Below, piece after piece: positions 28,231 through 36,451 of a stretch of DNA of 64,000 nt. Origin of the DNA: Pseudomonadota bacterium (GTDB lineage Bacteria > Pseudomonadota > Gammaproteobacteria > Steroidobacterales > Steroidobacteraceae); the NCBI GenBank assembly GCA_018241445.1, contig JAFEDT010000010.1, positions 1 to 64,000 on the forward strand. The letters are read 5' to 3'. A program made the position numbers and the translations under genes. Each line of letters starts with the position of its first letter. Within the stretch, counting starts at the first letter, position 1. The notes under the pieces are model-generated. The model made no database searches. It was given only the letters and a program-made list of their open reading frames with translations, and had not been told where the DNA came from.

Positions 28231-29039
28231 GGGGCGATCCAGCCGGAACGCAGCAGCGAGCCGTCGAACTCGCGCAGCACGCGCGGATCAGGCCGCTGCA
28301 GAGGCTTCTTCTTCAGCGCCGAAGGCACGCGCAGCAACAGGTCGCGAATCAGGTTGAGGCGCGCCTGCTGCTTGTCGTCGGCGTGCACCACCACCCAGGG
28401 TACGTCGGTGTGGTGGGTGGCCTGCAGCATGGCGTCGCGCGCGCGGCTGTAGTCGCGCCAGTGCTTCTGCGCCGCGGCATCCACCGGGCTGATTTTCCAT
28501 TGCTTCAGCGGATCGCGGCGCCGTGCGCGCAGGCGCTGCTTCTGCTCGTTGTGGGTGATGTCCAGGTAGTACTTGATCAGCGCGATTCCCGAGCGCACCA
28601 GCATCTTCTCGTAATGCGGCACGGCCTGCATGAAAGCCAGGTATTCCTCCCGGGTGCAGAAGCCCATCACCCATTCCACGCCGGCGCGGTTGTACCAGCT
28701 GCGGTTGAACAGCACCACCTCCTGCGCGGCGGGCAGGGACGCCGTGAAGCGCTGGAAGTACCACTGCGTCTGCTCGCGGTCACTCGGCTTCCCGGGCGCC
28801 ACCACCCGCACTTCGCGCGGGCTCAGGTGTTCGACGATACGCTTGATGACCCCGTCCTTGCCGGCCGTGTCGCGGCCCTCCATGACCACCAGCACCTTGC
28901 GGCCGTGCGCGATCACATCGCGGTGCAGTGCCACGAGTCCGAGCTGCAGCTCGTAGAGCTGCCGCTCATACTCTTTCTTATCCAGGCGGGGTGCGCGCTG
29001 CGGTGCGCGCGCCGCGGGGCGGCGTCGGGCTATGACCAT
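28227..29039 (-). CDS. ppk2: Polyphosphate kinase 2
   Basis: PPK2 enzymes move phosphate between polyphosphate and nucleotides. The 270-residue single-domain protein has Walker A GRDTAGKDG (55-63), the REQTQWYFQR lid region and the Walker B-like NRSWYNRAGVE. Single-domain PPK2 proteins mostly regenerate NDP or NTP from polyphosphate; the class (I or II) cannot be assigned safely here. It is the first gene of a tight operon (ATGA overlap with the next gene). It is divergent from a histidine kinase 69 bp away. Confidence 0.92.
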   Translation of the reverse strand: MVIARRRPAARAPQRAPRLDKKEYERQLYELQLGLVALHRDVIAHGRKVLVVMEGRDTAGKDGVIKRIVEHLSPREVRVVAPGKPSDREQTQWYFQRFTASLPAAQEVVLFNRSWYNRAGVEWVMGFCTREEYLAFMQAVPHYEKMLVRSGIALIKYYLDITHNEQKQRLRARRRDPLKQWKISPVDAAAQKHWRDYSRARDAMLQATHHTDVPWVVVHADDKQQARLNLIRDLLLRVPSALKKKPLQRPDPRVLREFDGSLLRSGWIAP

Positions 29040-29108
29040 GCCCTTACGGTAGTGCAGACCCCGCGGAAGTCAACCGCGGGCTCCCCGCCCGCACCCTATA
29101 CTGTGCCG

Positions 29109-30491
29109 ATGCGATCCATCACGGCACGCCTGACGGCCTGGTATGCGCTGGCGGTCACCGTGACACTGGCCTGCCTGCTGCTGGTGGGCTACCAGCTGCT
29201 GCACCGCTACCTGATCAACGGACTGGACCTGCTGAACGCGGCGGAGTTCGCCCAGATCCGTGCGCGGCTGGGGCCCGACTATGCCTCGCTCAGCGCGGCG
29301 GTGATCGACCGGCGCATCCGCGAGACCTCCGAGTACGCCTCGGTACTCTTTTATATCGACATCGACAACCACGCACCGGGCCACAGCGGCCCCATGTTCT
29401 ATTCCAACAATCTCGGCGGCCGGCTGATTCCCGACGTGCCTGGCAAGCATGTCTACACCGCGCACATGCGGCACGTGGGCGAGCTGCGCGTCGGCGTATT
29501 CGACCTGCCGCCCTTCGATGTCACCATCGCCACGCCCTCGAGCCACGTGGCCGAAGTGATGCGCGGCTACGCGCAGGTGAGCGCGGCGCTGCTGGCGGCG
29601 ATGCTGCTGCTGAGCGTCCTCGTAGGGTTGTGGCTGGCGTTCCTGGCGCTTAAACCGGTGCGGCTGATCCGTGAGACCGCCAGCCGCATCGGTTCGGACA
29701 ACCTGGGCGAGCGCATCCCTGTCGGGCAGGTGCAGGATGAGATCTCGGACCTGGCGCGCCTGCTGAACCGGATGTTCGACCGCCTCGAGGCCTCGTTCCG
29801 CCAGGTGCGGCGCTTCGCGGCGGAGGCCTCGCACGAACTGAAGACGCCGCTGTCGCTCATCCGCCTGCAGGCGGAGAAGCTGCTGGTCGGCGGCCGGCTG
29901 CCGGCGGCGCAGGAGGAGGCGGTGCAGATGCAGCTCGAAGAGGTGGCGCGGATGAACCACCTCATCGAGGACCTGTTGTTTCTGTCCCGGGCGGAGGCCC
30001 ATGCGATTCACCTGCGGCTCGAGCTGCACGACGCCAATGCCTTTCTGACCCAGTTTGCGCAGGACGCGCGGGTGCTGGCCGAGCACCACGGCCTCGCCTT
30101 CGAACTGCGGCTGGCGGGCTCCGGGGTCGCAAGCTTCGAGGGCAAGCGACTGCGCCAGGTGCTGCTGAACCTGCTGACCAACGCCATCGGTGTCTGCCAG
30201 GCGGGCGGCCGTATTCTGCTCGACTCGCAGCTGGCCGGCGGCCGGTGGCGACTGACGCTGGAGGATGACGGTCCGGGCGTGCCGGCTGAGGACCTGGACC
30301 GCATCTTCGGCCACTTCGTGCGGCTGACCGGGCAGTCGGAGCGGGATCAGGGTTCGGGCCTGGGGCTCGCCATCTCGCGCAGCATCGTGGAACTGCATCG
30401 CGGCCGCATCAGTGCACATCCGGGTAGCGGGGGACGGGGACTGGCGATTGTGGTGGAACTGCCGGTCACGCCTGCCGAGACCCGTCCCTGA
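29109..30491 (+). CDS. Sensor histidine kinase (HAMP, HisKA, HATPase)
   Basis: This is a 460-residue membrane kinase. It has one N-terminal membrane helix (about 10-30), a periplasmic sensor region of about 125 residues, a second helix (about 158-180), a HAMP linker, the phospho-acceptor H242 in AAEASHELKTPLS, and an ATPase domain with NLLTNAI, DDGPGVP and GSGLGLAIS. No response regulator gene is adjacent or elsewhere in the window. ATG 29109 is chosen; the open frame upstream runs antisense through ppk2 and is not coding. Confidence 0.9.
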   Translation: MRSITARLTAWYALAVTVTLACLLLVGYQLLHRYLINGLDLLNAAEFAQIRARLGPDYASLSAAVIDRRIRETSEYASVLFYIDIDNHAPGHSGPMFYSNNLGGRLIPDVPGKHVYTAHMRHVGELRVGVFDLPPFDVTIATPSSHVAEVMRGYAQVSAALLAAMLLLSVLVGLWLAFLALKPVRLIRETASRIGSDNLGERIPVGQVQDEISDLARLLNRMFDRLEASFRQVRRFAAEASHELKTPLSLIRLQAEKLLVGGRLPAAQEEAVQMQLEEVARMNHLIEDLLFLSRAEAHAIHLRLELHDANAFLTQFAQDARVLAEHHGLAFELRLAGSGVASFEGKRLRQVLLNLLTNAIGVCQAGGRILLDSQLAGGRWRLTLEDDGPGVPAEDLDRIFGHFVRLTGQSERDQGSGLGLAISRSIVELHRGRISAHPGSGGRGLAIVVELPVTPAETRP

Positions 30492-30579
30492 CAGGCTGCG
30501 CGCGCGGCCAGGGCCGACTGGGCAGGCGCGGCAGGATGACCGACAATAGGCGCGTGATGATCTGCGGGAGAAACATCTG

Positions 30580-30798
30580 ATGTCGCGGCAGCGCCCGGCC
30601 CAGGCTCGCACCATCGCAGTGGCGCTGCTGTGCACGCCGCTCGCGCTGTTGCTGTTGTGGTGGGTGTGCTTCTCCTCCACCCACCGTCCCGCCGTGGATG
30701 CGCAGTCCATGGGACGGCAGCTCGGGGCGGCGGCGGCCGTGGCGGTGGAGCATTGCACAGGGGTACGCATGCCGCTCGCCGGGCCCGGGGGGATCTGA
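30580..30798 (+). CDS. Hypothetical small membrane protein
   Basis: This is a 72-residue frame with one clear hydrophobic helix (about 12-30) after a basic N-terminus and a short Ala-rich tail. A GGGAG lies upstream at slightly long spacing. Third codon positions are GC-rich like real genes here. No family is recognised. Its stop is 3 bp from the stop of the convergent small gene, which supports tight packing. If it is not real, 30492-30801 is a 310-bp stretch with no other recognisable content. Confidence 0.4.
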   Translation: MSRQRPAQARTIAVALLCTPLALLLLWWVCFSSTHRPAVDAQSMGRQLGAAAAVAVEHCTGVRMPLAGPGGI

Positions 30799-30801
30799 CG
30801 A

Positions 30802-31008
30802 TCAGCGCTCCGGCCCATCGCGGCCAGGGGGATGACCCCGCTGCTCGCGGCGGATCGTCAGGATGACGGTGGCGGCGGCCGTGCCCAGCAGCGCGATCAT
30901 CGCCGCCATGAGGATCACCAGGCCGCCGGCCAGGTGGTAGGCCTCGGCCAGGCCGCCGATGACGCCGACGGGCGTCGTCACCAGCAGGATGGGCTTGGCG
31001 ATCCTCAC
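30802..31008 (-). CDS. Conserved small two-helix membrane protein
   Basis: This is a 68-residue protein starting MRIAKPILLVTTPVGVIGG, with a second hydrophobic stretch (about 29-50) and a basic tail ending IRREQRG. The opening resembles short hypothetical membrane proteins seen in many gammaproteobacteria. The start is GTG 31008, chosen because it gives the conserved opening; the ribosome-binding site is weak. It lies 57 bp downstream of the TonB receptor stop on the same strand. Confidence 0.6.
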   Translation of the reverse strand: MRIAKPILLVTTPVGVIGGLAEAYHLAGGLVILMAAMIALLGTAAATVILTIRREQRGHPPGRDGPER

Positions 31009-31065
31009 AGAACGCCATGGTAGGGCAATCTGTACCTTGCGGTACAGATTGCCGGCCTGCCTGAT

Positions 31066-33495
31066 TCAGAACTTGGCGCGCAGCTCCACACCGATGGTGC
31101 GCGGCGCGTTGACCACGATGCGCGGCCGTCCCAGGGTCTCCGCGGCCAGCGAGCGGTTGTCGCCCAGGTTGGCCAGGGTGTTGGTCAGGTTCTTGCCCAC
31201 CAGCGCCACCTCGTAGTCACGGATCATATAACCCAGGCGCAGGTCGACCAGCGAGTAGCTTGGCCGGATACGCGGGTTGTTGGCGTCGACGCTGGCGCTC
31301 ACGCTGTCGCCCGTATAGGTCCAGCTCGCCGTGGCATTGAGACTGTTGCCGTTGACCAGCGGAATCGTATAGCTGGCCGCGGCGTTGGCGGTCCAGTCGG
31401 GCACCTCGTAGACCCGGTTGCCTTCCTGCAGCGAGGGCACCAGCGGGCTGCCCTGGGAGATGCGGGCGTGCTGCAGGCCGACTCCGGCGGAGAGGTCGAG
31501 GCCCGACACCGGGCGCGCATGCACCTCCAGGTCGAAGCCCTTGATCTTTGCCTGGCCGGAGTTGGCGCGGAACTGAAAGCCGCAGGGCAGGGCAACCAGC
31601 TGCTGGATGCTGTCCCACTTGGTGTAGTACACCGCGCCGTTGACGGTCAGCCGGTTGTCGACCCACGCGGTCTTCCAGCCGACCTCGCCGGTCCACAGGT
31701 GATCGGAGGCAAAGGACTTGGTCTGCGCGGCACTGGTGTAGCCGAGTGCCGTCAGCTGCGCGAAGCAGCCAAGCGGATCGATCTGGCTGTTGCCGGGGAT
31801 GGACGGCACCAGTCCGCCGGGGCGGAAGCCGCGTGCCGCGTCCACGTACAGCAGCTTGTCGGGTTGCACCTTCCAGTCCAGGCCGATCTTGGGGTTGATG
31901 CCCCGTTCCGAGTTGGAGGCCTGCGGATCGGTGATGCGCGCGCCGCCGAAGGCAATGCCCTCCAGGTAGCCGCCGGTCTGGGTCTTCACATCGTAGGCAC
32001 GCAGGCCGCCGGTGAGCTTCCAGCGCTCGGCGAAGGCCCAGGAGACCTCGCCGTACAACGCCGGCTCGGTCTGCTTGGTCTGGTAGTCCTGGCCAAAGAT
32101 CTCATCCGGGTTGTTGGGGTTGACCGGGATGCCGATGAAAGTGAAGCCCGCGGTCTGGCTGATGCCCGGTGCAAGCGCCGGCGGGTAGTAGCCGGCGAAT
32201 GGCACGCGGCCGCGGGTGTCGGAGAAGAAGAACCCTGCCACGTACTGCACCGGCCCGCTGGTCTTGGAAGTGACGCGCAGCTCCTGCACGAAGCGGTGGA
32301 TCTGCTTCAGCTCGCGGATGGTAGAGGCGAGCGGCACCGCGTGATAGAGGGGTGCGTTGGGCGCATTGCTGAGCGGCAGGCCATCGAAGGGCGCCTCCAG
32401 GTTCTGCCACAGGAAGTCGGTCTCATCCTCCGTCTCGTCGACGGTGCGGTCGAAGTAGGCGGTGGAGGAAAGCAGGTTAACCGGGCCCGCGTCGTAGTTG
32501 AGGCCCAGGGAGGCCAGCACCCAGGAGTCCTTGCTGCTCTCGGGCAGGTTGTAGAAGCGCGCCTGCAGCAGGCTGTGCGGATGCATGTTGACGGGCGGCA
32601 GCACGGCGGGGACGGGTACCGGGTAGCTGCCGTCATCGGCGTAGGGGAAACCGTTGGCGTCGGCCTTCTGGAACATGACGCGCGGGGTGATGCTGAAGGC
32701 GTCGCTCGCCTTGATCAGCAGCGAGGCGGCAGCCCCGTAGCTGTTGACGCGATTCACGTCGTTGGCGGTGGTGGTCGGCAAAGCGCCCACGGTCAGCGGG
32801 TTGGCATTGGGCGGCAGGTTGGCCGCATCGGCCGGGTTGCTGAGGAAGCGCCGCTGGAAGTATCCGGCGTCGTGCTGGTAGAAGCCCGCCAGGCGCAGCG
32901 CCATGGTGTCCTTGATCAGCGGGATGCTGATCGCGCCGTCAAGTCCGTAGTTGAGTGAGTCGGTGTTCTGCGTCTTGCCGCCGTTCACGCTCACCCGGCC
33001 CTCCATCTGGTCGAGGTTGGGCTGCACCGTGATCAGGCGCACCGTCCCGCCCATGGAACGTGCACCGTACAGGGTGCCCTGCGGGCCGCGCAGCACTTCG
33101 ATGCGTTGCACGTCCAGGACGCGCGGATCGATTGAATCCGGCACTGGTGTCTCGTCGATGTAGAAGCCGGTGGTGTTGTCGCCCGACACACCGCGGATGG
33201 AGATGGTGCGCGAGGTAGCGCTGCCGTCGCCCGTGGCGCCATACGCCAGGCTGGGCACCTGACCGGCATAATCGATGAAACTCCTGACGGCACGCTTCTC
33301 CAGGGTGTCGGCGCTCAGGGCCGTGATGGACAGCGGCACGTCCTGCAGGCTCTCGCTGCGCCGCGTTGCGGTGACGGTGACCTCCTGGATCTGGTCGAGG
33401 GCGGCGGCGGGCGCGGGCGCGGATGCTTGCTGCGCCAGCGCCACAGGCACACCCGCGGCACACCACAGCGCCAAGGCAATTTGCGTCCGATTCAT
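31066..33495 (-). CDS. TonB-dependent outer-membrane receptor
   Basis: This is an 809-residue receptor with a signal peptide ending near AQQA (about 22), a plug domain (about 45-160, with ITVTATRR-like EVTVTATRRSESLQDVP and RGPQGTLYGARSMGGTV) and a long beta-barrel. It ends in a C-terminal phenylalanine (ELRAKF), as outer-membrane barrel proteins do. It takes up a large or scarce substrate using TonB energy; the substrate is unknown. The start is ATG 33495, with a GAGGGAG ribosome-binding site; the longer frame has no signal peptide at its front. No TonB-ExbBD or SusD-like partner is adjacent. Confidence 0.93.
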   Translation of the reverse strand: MNRTQIALALWCAAGVPVALAQQASAPAPAAALDQIQEVTVTATRRSESLQDVPLSITALSADTLEKRAVRSFIDYAGQVPSLAYGATGDGSATSRTISIRGVSGDNTTGFYIDETPVPDSIDPRVLDVQRIEVLRGPQGTLYGARSMGGTVRLITVQPNLDQMEGRVSVNGGKTQNTDSLNYGLDGAISIPLIKDTMALRLAGFYQHDAGYFQRRFLSNPADAANLPPNANPLTVGALPTTTANDVNRVNSYGAAASLLIKASDAFSITPRVMFQKADANGFPYADDGSYPVPVPAVLPPVNMHPHSLLQARFYNLPESSKDSWVLASLGLNYDAGPVNLLSSTAYFDRTVDETEDETDFLWQNLEAPFDGLPLSNAPNAPLYHAVPLASTIRELKQIHRFVQELRVTSKTSGPVQYVAGFFFSDTRGRVPFAGYYPPALAPGISQTAGFTFIGIPVNPNNPDEIFGQDYQTKQTEPALYGEVSWAFAERWKLTGGLRAYDVKTQTGGYLEGIAFGGARITDPQASNSERGINPKIGLDWKVQPDKLLYVDAARGFRPGGLVPSIPGNSQIDPLGCFAQLTALGYTSAAQTKSFASDHLWTGEVGWKTAWVDNRLTVNGAVYYTKWDSIQQLVALPCGFQFRANSGQAKIKGFDLEVHARPVSGLDLSAGVGLQHARISQGSPLVPSLQEGNRVYEVPDWTANAAASYTIPLVNGNSLNATASWTYTGDSVSASVDANNPRIRPSYSLVDLRLGYMIRDYEVALVGKNLTNTLANLGDNRSLAAETLGRPRIVVNAPRTIGVELRAKF

Positions 33496-33518
33496 CTGCT
33501 CTCCCTCACGATTTTGTT

Positions 33519-33534
33519 GTAGCGGCACTGCTAC
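33519..33534. promoter_or_regulatory. Palindrome upstream of the TonB receptor
   Basis: GTAGC (33519-33523) and GCTAC (33530-33534) are inverted around GGCACT, 24 bp upstream of the receptor start. It may be an operator, but the arms are short. The rest of 33496-33724 shows no gene. Confidence 0.3.
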
Positions 33535-33724
33535 GGAACTGGAGGTGATATGAGCGCTTACGCGCGAGCGTGTCAAGGTCGCGGCGGCTTTACGGGCCGG
33601 CCTGTGGCCTGCGCGCCGCAGAGCAATTCGCAATTCGGGCAGCAGGTTCGCGCAAAGCCTCAGGGAGGCCGCCGCTGCGTGTTGGCATAAACCCGCGGGC
33701 CGCCAACCCTGGCGCAGGCATCGT

Positions 33725-34591
33725 ATGCTTCAGACTATGCAGTGGATCGACGCATTCATCCAGGCGCAGCGCCTGCCGGCGGCCTACGGCGACGTCATCC
33801 GCCGGGTGCACCTGCCTTTGGCTTGCGAGATCGCCGCGCGGCGCGAGCGGCATACGGGCCCCATGCTGATCGTCGGACTGTGCGGTGCTCAGGGCAGCGG
33901 CAAGACCACGATGGCGCAGGCGCTGGCGCACCTGTTGGCAGACGCCGGTCTCGCGGCCGTGGCGCTGTCGCTGGATGATTTCTACCTGGGGCGCAAGCAG
34001 CGCGCGCAGCTGGCGCGGGCAGTGCATCCACTGCTGGCGACCCGGGGAGTGCCGGGCACGCACGACGTCTCGCTCGGCCGCGCTGTCTTTGCAGGCCTGC
34101 GCGCTGGCGAAGCGTTGCAACTGCCGTGCTTCGACAAGGGCCGCGATGAGCCATGGCCGCGCGGCTCGTGGATGCAGGTCGGCGCGCGCCCGGACGTGCT
34201 GCTGTTCGAGGGCTGGTGTGTCGGCGCGCGGCCGCAGGCTGCGTCGGCCTTGCTGTCCCCGGTCAACGAACTGGAGCGCGACGAGGACCGCCAGGCGCTC
34301 TGGCGCACCTGGGTCAACGGTCAACTTGCGGGGGACTATCAGCGCTGGTTCGCGGAACTGGACATGCTGGTGCTGCTGCGCGTACCGGAATTCGCCGCCG
34401 TGCTGCGCGCACGGCACGAGCAGGAAGTGAAATTACGCCAGCGGCTCGAGGCCGAGGGCGGTGATACCTCGCGCCTGATGGATGAGGCGCAGCTCGTGCG
34501 CTTCGTCAGTCACTTCGAACGGCTGACCCGGCATATCCTCGAGGAGATGCCCACGCGCGCGCAGCGGGTGATCGACGCGCCGCTGTGTTGA
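33725..34591 (+). CDS. D-glycerate 3-kinase-like P-loop kinase
   Basis: This is a 288-residue kinase with the P-loop GAQGSGKT (54-61), a SLDDFYLGRKQRAQLA segment, HPLLATRGVPGTHD and LLFEGWCVGARPQ. These are typical of the plant-type glycerate kinase/YggC family. It would make 3-phosphoglycerate from D-glycerate. ATG 33725 is used; MQWIDAF at 33737 is an alternative. It ends before a strong bidirectional terminator. Confidence 0.82.
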   Translation: MLQTMQWIDAFIQAQRLPAAYGDVIRRVHLPLACEIAARRERHTGPMLIVGLCGAQGSGKTTMAQALAHLLADAGLAAVALSLDDFYLGRKQRAQLARAVHPLLATRGVPGTHDVSLGRAVFAGLRAGEALQLPCFDKGRDEPWPRGSWMQVGARPDVLLFEGWCVGARPQAASALLSPVNELERDEDRQALWRTWVNGQLAGDYQRWFAELDMLVLLRVPEFAAVLRARHEQEVKLRQRLEAEGGDTSRLMDEAQLVRFVSHFERLTRHILEEMPTRAQRVIDAPLC

Positions 34592-34613
34592 GCTGTGCAC
34601 TGGCGGGAAGGCA

Positions 34614-34641
34614 GCCGGCAAAAGTCACGCCTTTTGCCGGC
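34614..34641. other. Perfect 11-bp hairpin downstream of glycerate kinase
   Basis: GCCGGCAAAAG (34614-34624) and CTTTTGCCGGC (34631-34641) are perfect inverted copies around TCACGC. It lies 22 bp after the glycerate kinase stop. It may assist the terminator just downstream. Confidence 0.55.
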
Positions 34642-34660
34642 GGAAGCGAAGGCGATGTCC

Positions 34661-34685
34661 GAAAAACGGCCGCAGGCCGTTTTTC
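34661..34685. terminator. Bidirectional intrinsic terminator
   Basis: GAAAAACGGCC and GGCCGTTTTTC form a perfect 11-bp stem with a GCA loop. The A-run on one side and T-run on the other make a working Rho-independent terminator in both directions. It sits between the convergent glycerate kinase gene and the zinc-finger gene ending at 34693. Confidence 0.88.
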
Positions 34686-34692
34686 CAATGAA

Positions 34693-34959
34693 CTAGCGCA
34701 GCTGGCTGTCCTTGCTACCGCGGCGGTTGTAGCCACTGAACTGCGTGGCGTCGCGATCGGCGGCCTCCTGGCAGGCCACGCACAGGCGCACGCCCTGTAT
34801 GGCGGTGCGCCGCGCCTCCGGGATCGCGCTGCCGCAGGACTCGCAATGGGTCAGCCCTGGCCCCTGCGGCAGTCTGCTGCGTGCACGCTTGATGCCGTCC
34901 TTGACGGTCGCCTCGATCTGTTCGTTGACGGCGCCGTCGCCGGCCCAGCCTGTCGCCAT
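34693..34959 (-). CDS. ybiI: DksA/TraR-type zinc-finger protein (YbiI-like)
   Basis: This is an 88-residue protein very like E. coli YbiI from end to end: opening MATGWAGDGAVNEQI, CESCG and CVAC zinc ligands around IPEARRTAIQGVRLC, and the C-terminal YNRRGSKDSQLR. The DksA/TraR zinc-finger family often acts at RNA polymerase, but YbiI's own role is not settled. ATG 34959 gives the conserved start; the longer frame does not. Confidence 0.92.
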   Translation of the reverse strand: MATGWAGDGAVNEQIEATVKDGIKRARSRLPQGPGLTHCESCGSAIPEARRTAIQGVRLCVACQEAADRDATQFSGYNRRGSKDSQLR

Positions 34960-35034
34960 GATTGCCCTGGTCCGTGCGGAAAAGGGAGATTTTACACCCT
35001 CAAGGGGGGAGGCGCAGCGCACCGGCGCTGCAGC

Positions 35035-35589
35035 TCAGCGATGCGTTCCAAGCCGTGCCGATACGGCGTCGAACAGGCCGCGCAGGCCGAAAGAGACGTC
35101 GAAGATCCGCCCGTTCACGTAGAACCCCGGCGTGCCACGCACGTGACTGCGCCTGCCGCCCTCCTGGTGCTCGCGGATGCGCTGCAGATAGACGTGATCG
35201 TCCATCTCCGCCACGTAGCGCGCCAGGTCCAGGCCGATCCGCTCCGCATAGCTGCGCAGGTGTTTGGGCATCAGCCGGTCCTGGTGTTCGAACAGCAGGT
35301 CGTGCATCTGCCAGAAGCGCCCCTGCTCGCCGGCGCACTCCGCCGCTTCGGCAGCCGACAGGGCAAAGGGATGCGCCTGTTCGAGCGGGAAGTGCCGGTA
35401 CACGAAGCGCACGCGGTTGGTGAAGTGTTCCAGCAGCAGTTTCACGGTGGGGGCAGCCTGCTTGCAGGTGGGACACTGGTAGTCGCCGTACTCGACCAGC
35501 ACCACCGGGGCGTGCTCGGGCCCGAGGATGTGGTCGGTGGCAGCGACGGGCTGTGCGAGATCAGTTCCTGCAGGGTGGGCATTGGACAT
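35035..35589 (-). CDS. DsbA-family thioredoxin-fold protein, cytosolic
   Basis: This is a 184-residue DsbA-like oxidoreductase with active site CPTC (C39, C42) in YGDYQCPTCKQ, and GTPGFYVNGRIF carrying the cis-proline (T-P) typical of the fold. No signal peptide is present when starting at ATG 35589. It therefore probably works in the cytosol, like the DsbA-type domains found near Na+/H+ antiporters and glutathione enzymes. The substrate is unknown. It is divergent from the alpha/beta hydrolase across a 100-bp gap. Confidence 0.83.
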   Translation of the reverse strand: MSNAHPAGTDLAQPVAATDHILGPEHAPVVLVEYGDYQCPTCKQAAPTVKLLLEHFTNRVRFVYRHFPLEQAHPFALSAAEAAECAGEQGRFWQMHDLLFEHQDRLMPKHLRSYAERIGLDLARYVAEMDDHVYLQRIREHQEGGRRSHVRGTPGFYVNGRIFDVSFGLRGLFDAVSARLGTHR

Positions 35590-35689
35590 AAGTGAGTGCC
35601 ACCATAGCGCGACCGCGGCTGCACGGAAAGCCGCGCAGCGTGCGGCACGATGGCAGAATCCGCAGCCGGTGAAGCGCCGGAGGCACGGG

Positions 35690-36451
35690 ATGCAGGAACC
35701 TCGGGAAGTCTGGCGGGAAGAGGGTGGCGCGGGCAGCGACACGGTGTTGCTCCTGCACGGCCTGGGCGCGACCGCCGCGGTGTGGGCCCCGCTGGTGGGG
35801 CAGCTCGGCGCGCGGCGCTGGGTCACGCCCGATCTTCCCGGGCACGGTGAATCCGCGTGGTGCCACACCTACAGCGTCGGACAGATGGCGGCCGCACTGG
35901 CCCCGCTGGTGGCGGATGTACCGCGGCTGTACGTCGTCGGGCACTCCCTGGGGGCCTACGTCGCCCTCGCCCTGGCCAGCGGCTGGTTCGGCGTGGCGGT
36001 GCAGGGTGTGGTGGCGCTCGGCCCCAGGATCAACTGGACAGCGGCGGACCTGGCGCGGGCGCGCGAGGTCGCGGCGCGGCCGGCGGGCCGCTTCGCGACC
36101 GCCGCCGAGGCCCTGACGCGTTACCGCCGGGTCAGCGGACTCGGCGGCGAGATCGCGCCGGGCGAGGAGCTGCTGCAACGGGGCATCGCCGGCGTGCAGG
36201 GCGGGTGGCGACTGGCCCAGGATGCGCGCACCTTCGGTGTTGCCGGCGCGCCATTTCGCACCCTGGTGCAAAGTGCCGGCGCTCCCGTGGTGCTCGCGCG
36301 CGGCGCGCACGACCCCATGGTCACACTGGCTGAGCTTGCCCACCACGGCCAGCAGGTGCGCGAGATCGCCGGCCGCGGGCACAACGCGCACGTCGAGGAC
36401 CCGCGCGCCGTGCTGGAACTGGTGGACCAACTGACCGGAGAGCATCGTTGA
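35690..36451 (+). CDS. Alpha/beta hydrolase (serine type)
   Basis: This is a 253-residue alpha/beta-fold hydrolase with oxyanion HGLGATAAVW, nucleophile Ser in VVGHSLGAYVAL, an acid in GAHDPMV and the His in GRGHNAHVE. The reaction is unknown (ester or thioester likely). The start is ATG 35690, chosen by its GGAGG site. Its stop overlaps the P450 start (TTGA), so the two are translationally coupled and may work on one substrate. Confidence 0.85.
   Translation: MQEPREVWREEGGAGSDTVLLLHGLGATAAVWAPLVGQLGARRWVTPDLPGHGESAWCHTYSVGQMAAALAPLVADVPRLYVVGHSLGAYVALALASGWFGVAVQGVVALGPRINWTAADLARAREVAARPAGRFATAAEALTRYRRVSGLGGEIAPGEELLQRGIAGVQGGWRLAQDARTFGVAGAPFRTLVQSAGAPVVLARGAHDPMVTLAELAHHGQQVREIAGRGHNAHVEDPRAVLELVDQLTGEHR

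Noticed and set aside
28152..29108. N-terminal extension of the histidine kinase frame
   Set aside because: It runs antisense through ppk2. The kinase's first membrane helix starts at ATG 29109.
33496..33724. Possible cobalamin riboswitch before the TonB receptor
   Set aside because: No B12-box or matching fold was seen; only a short palindrome is present.
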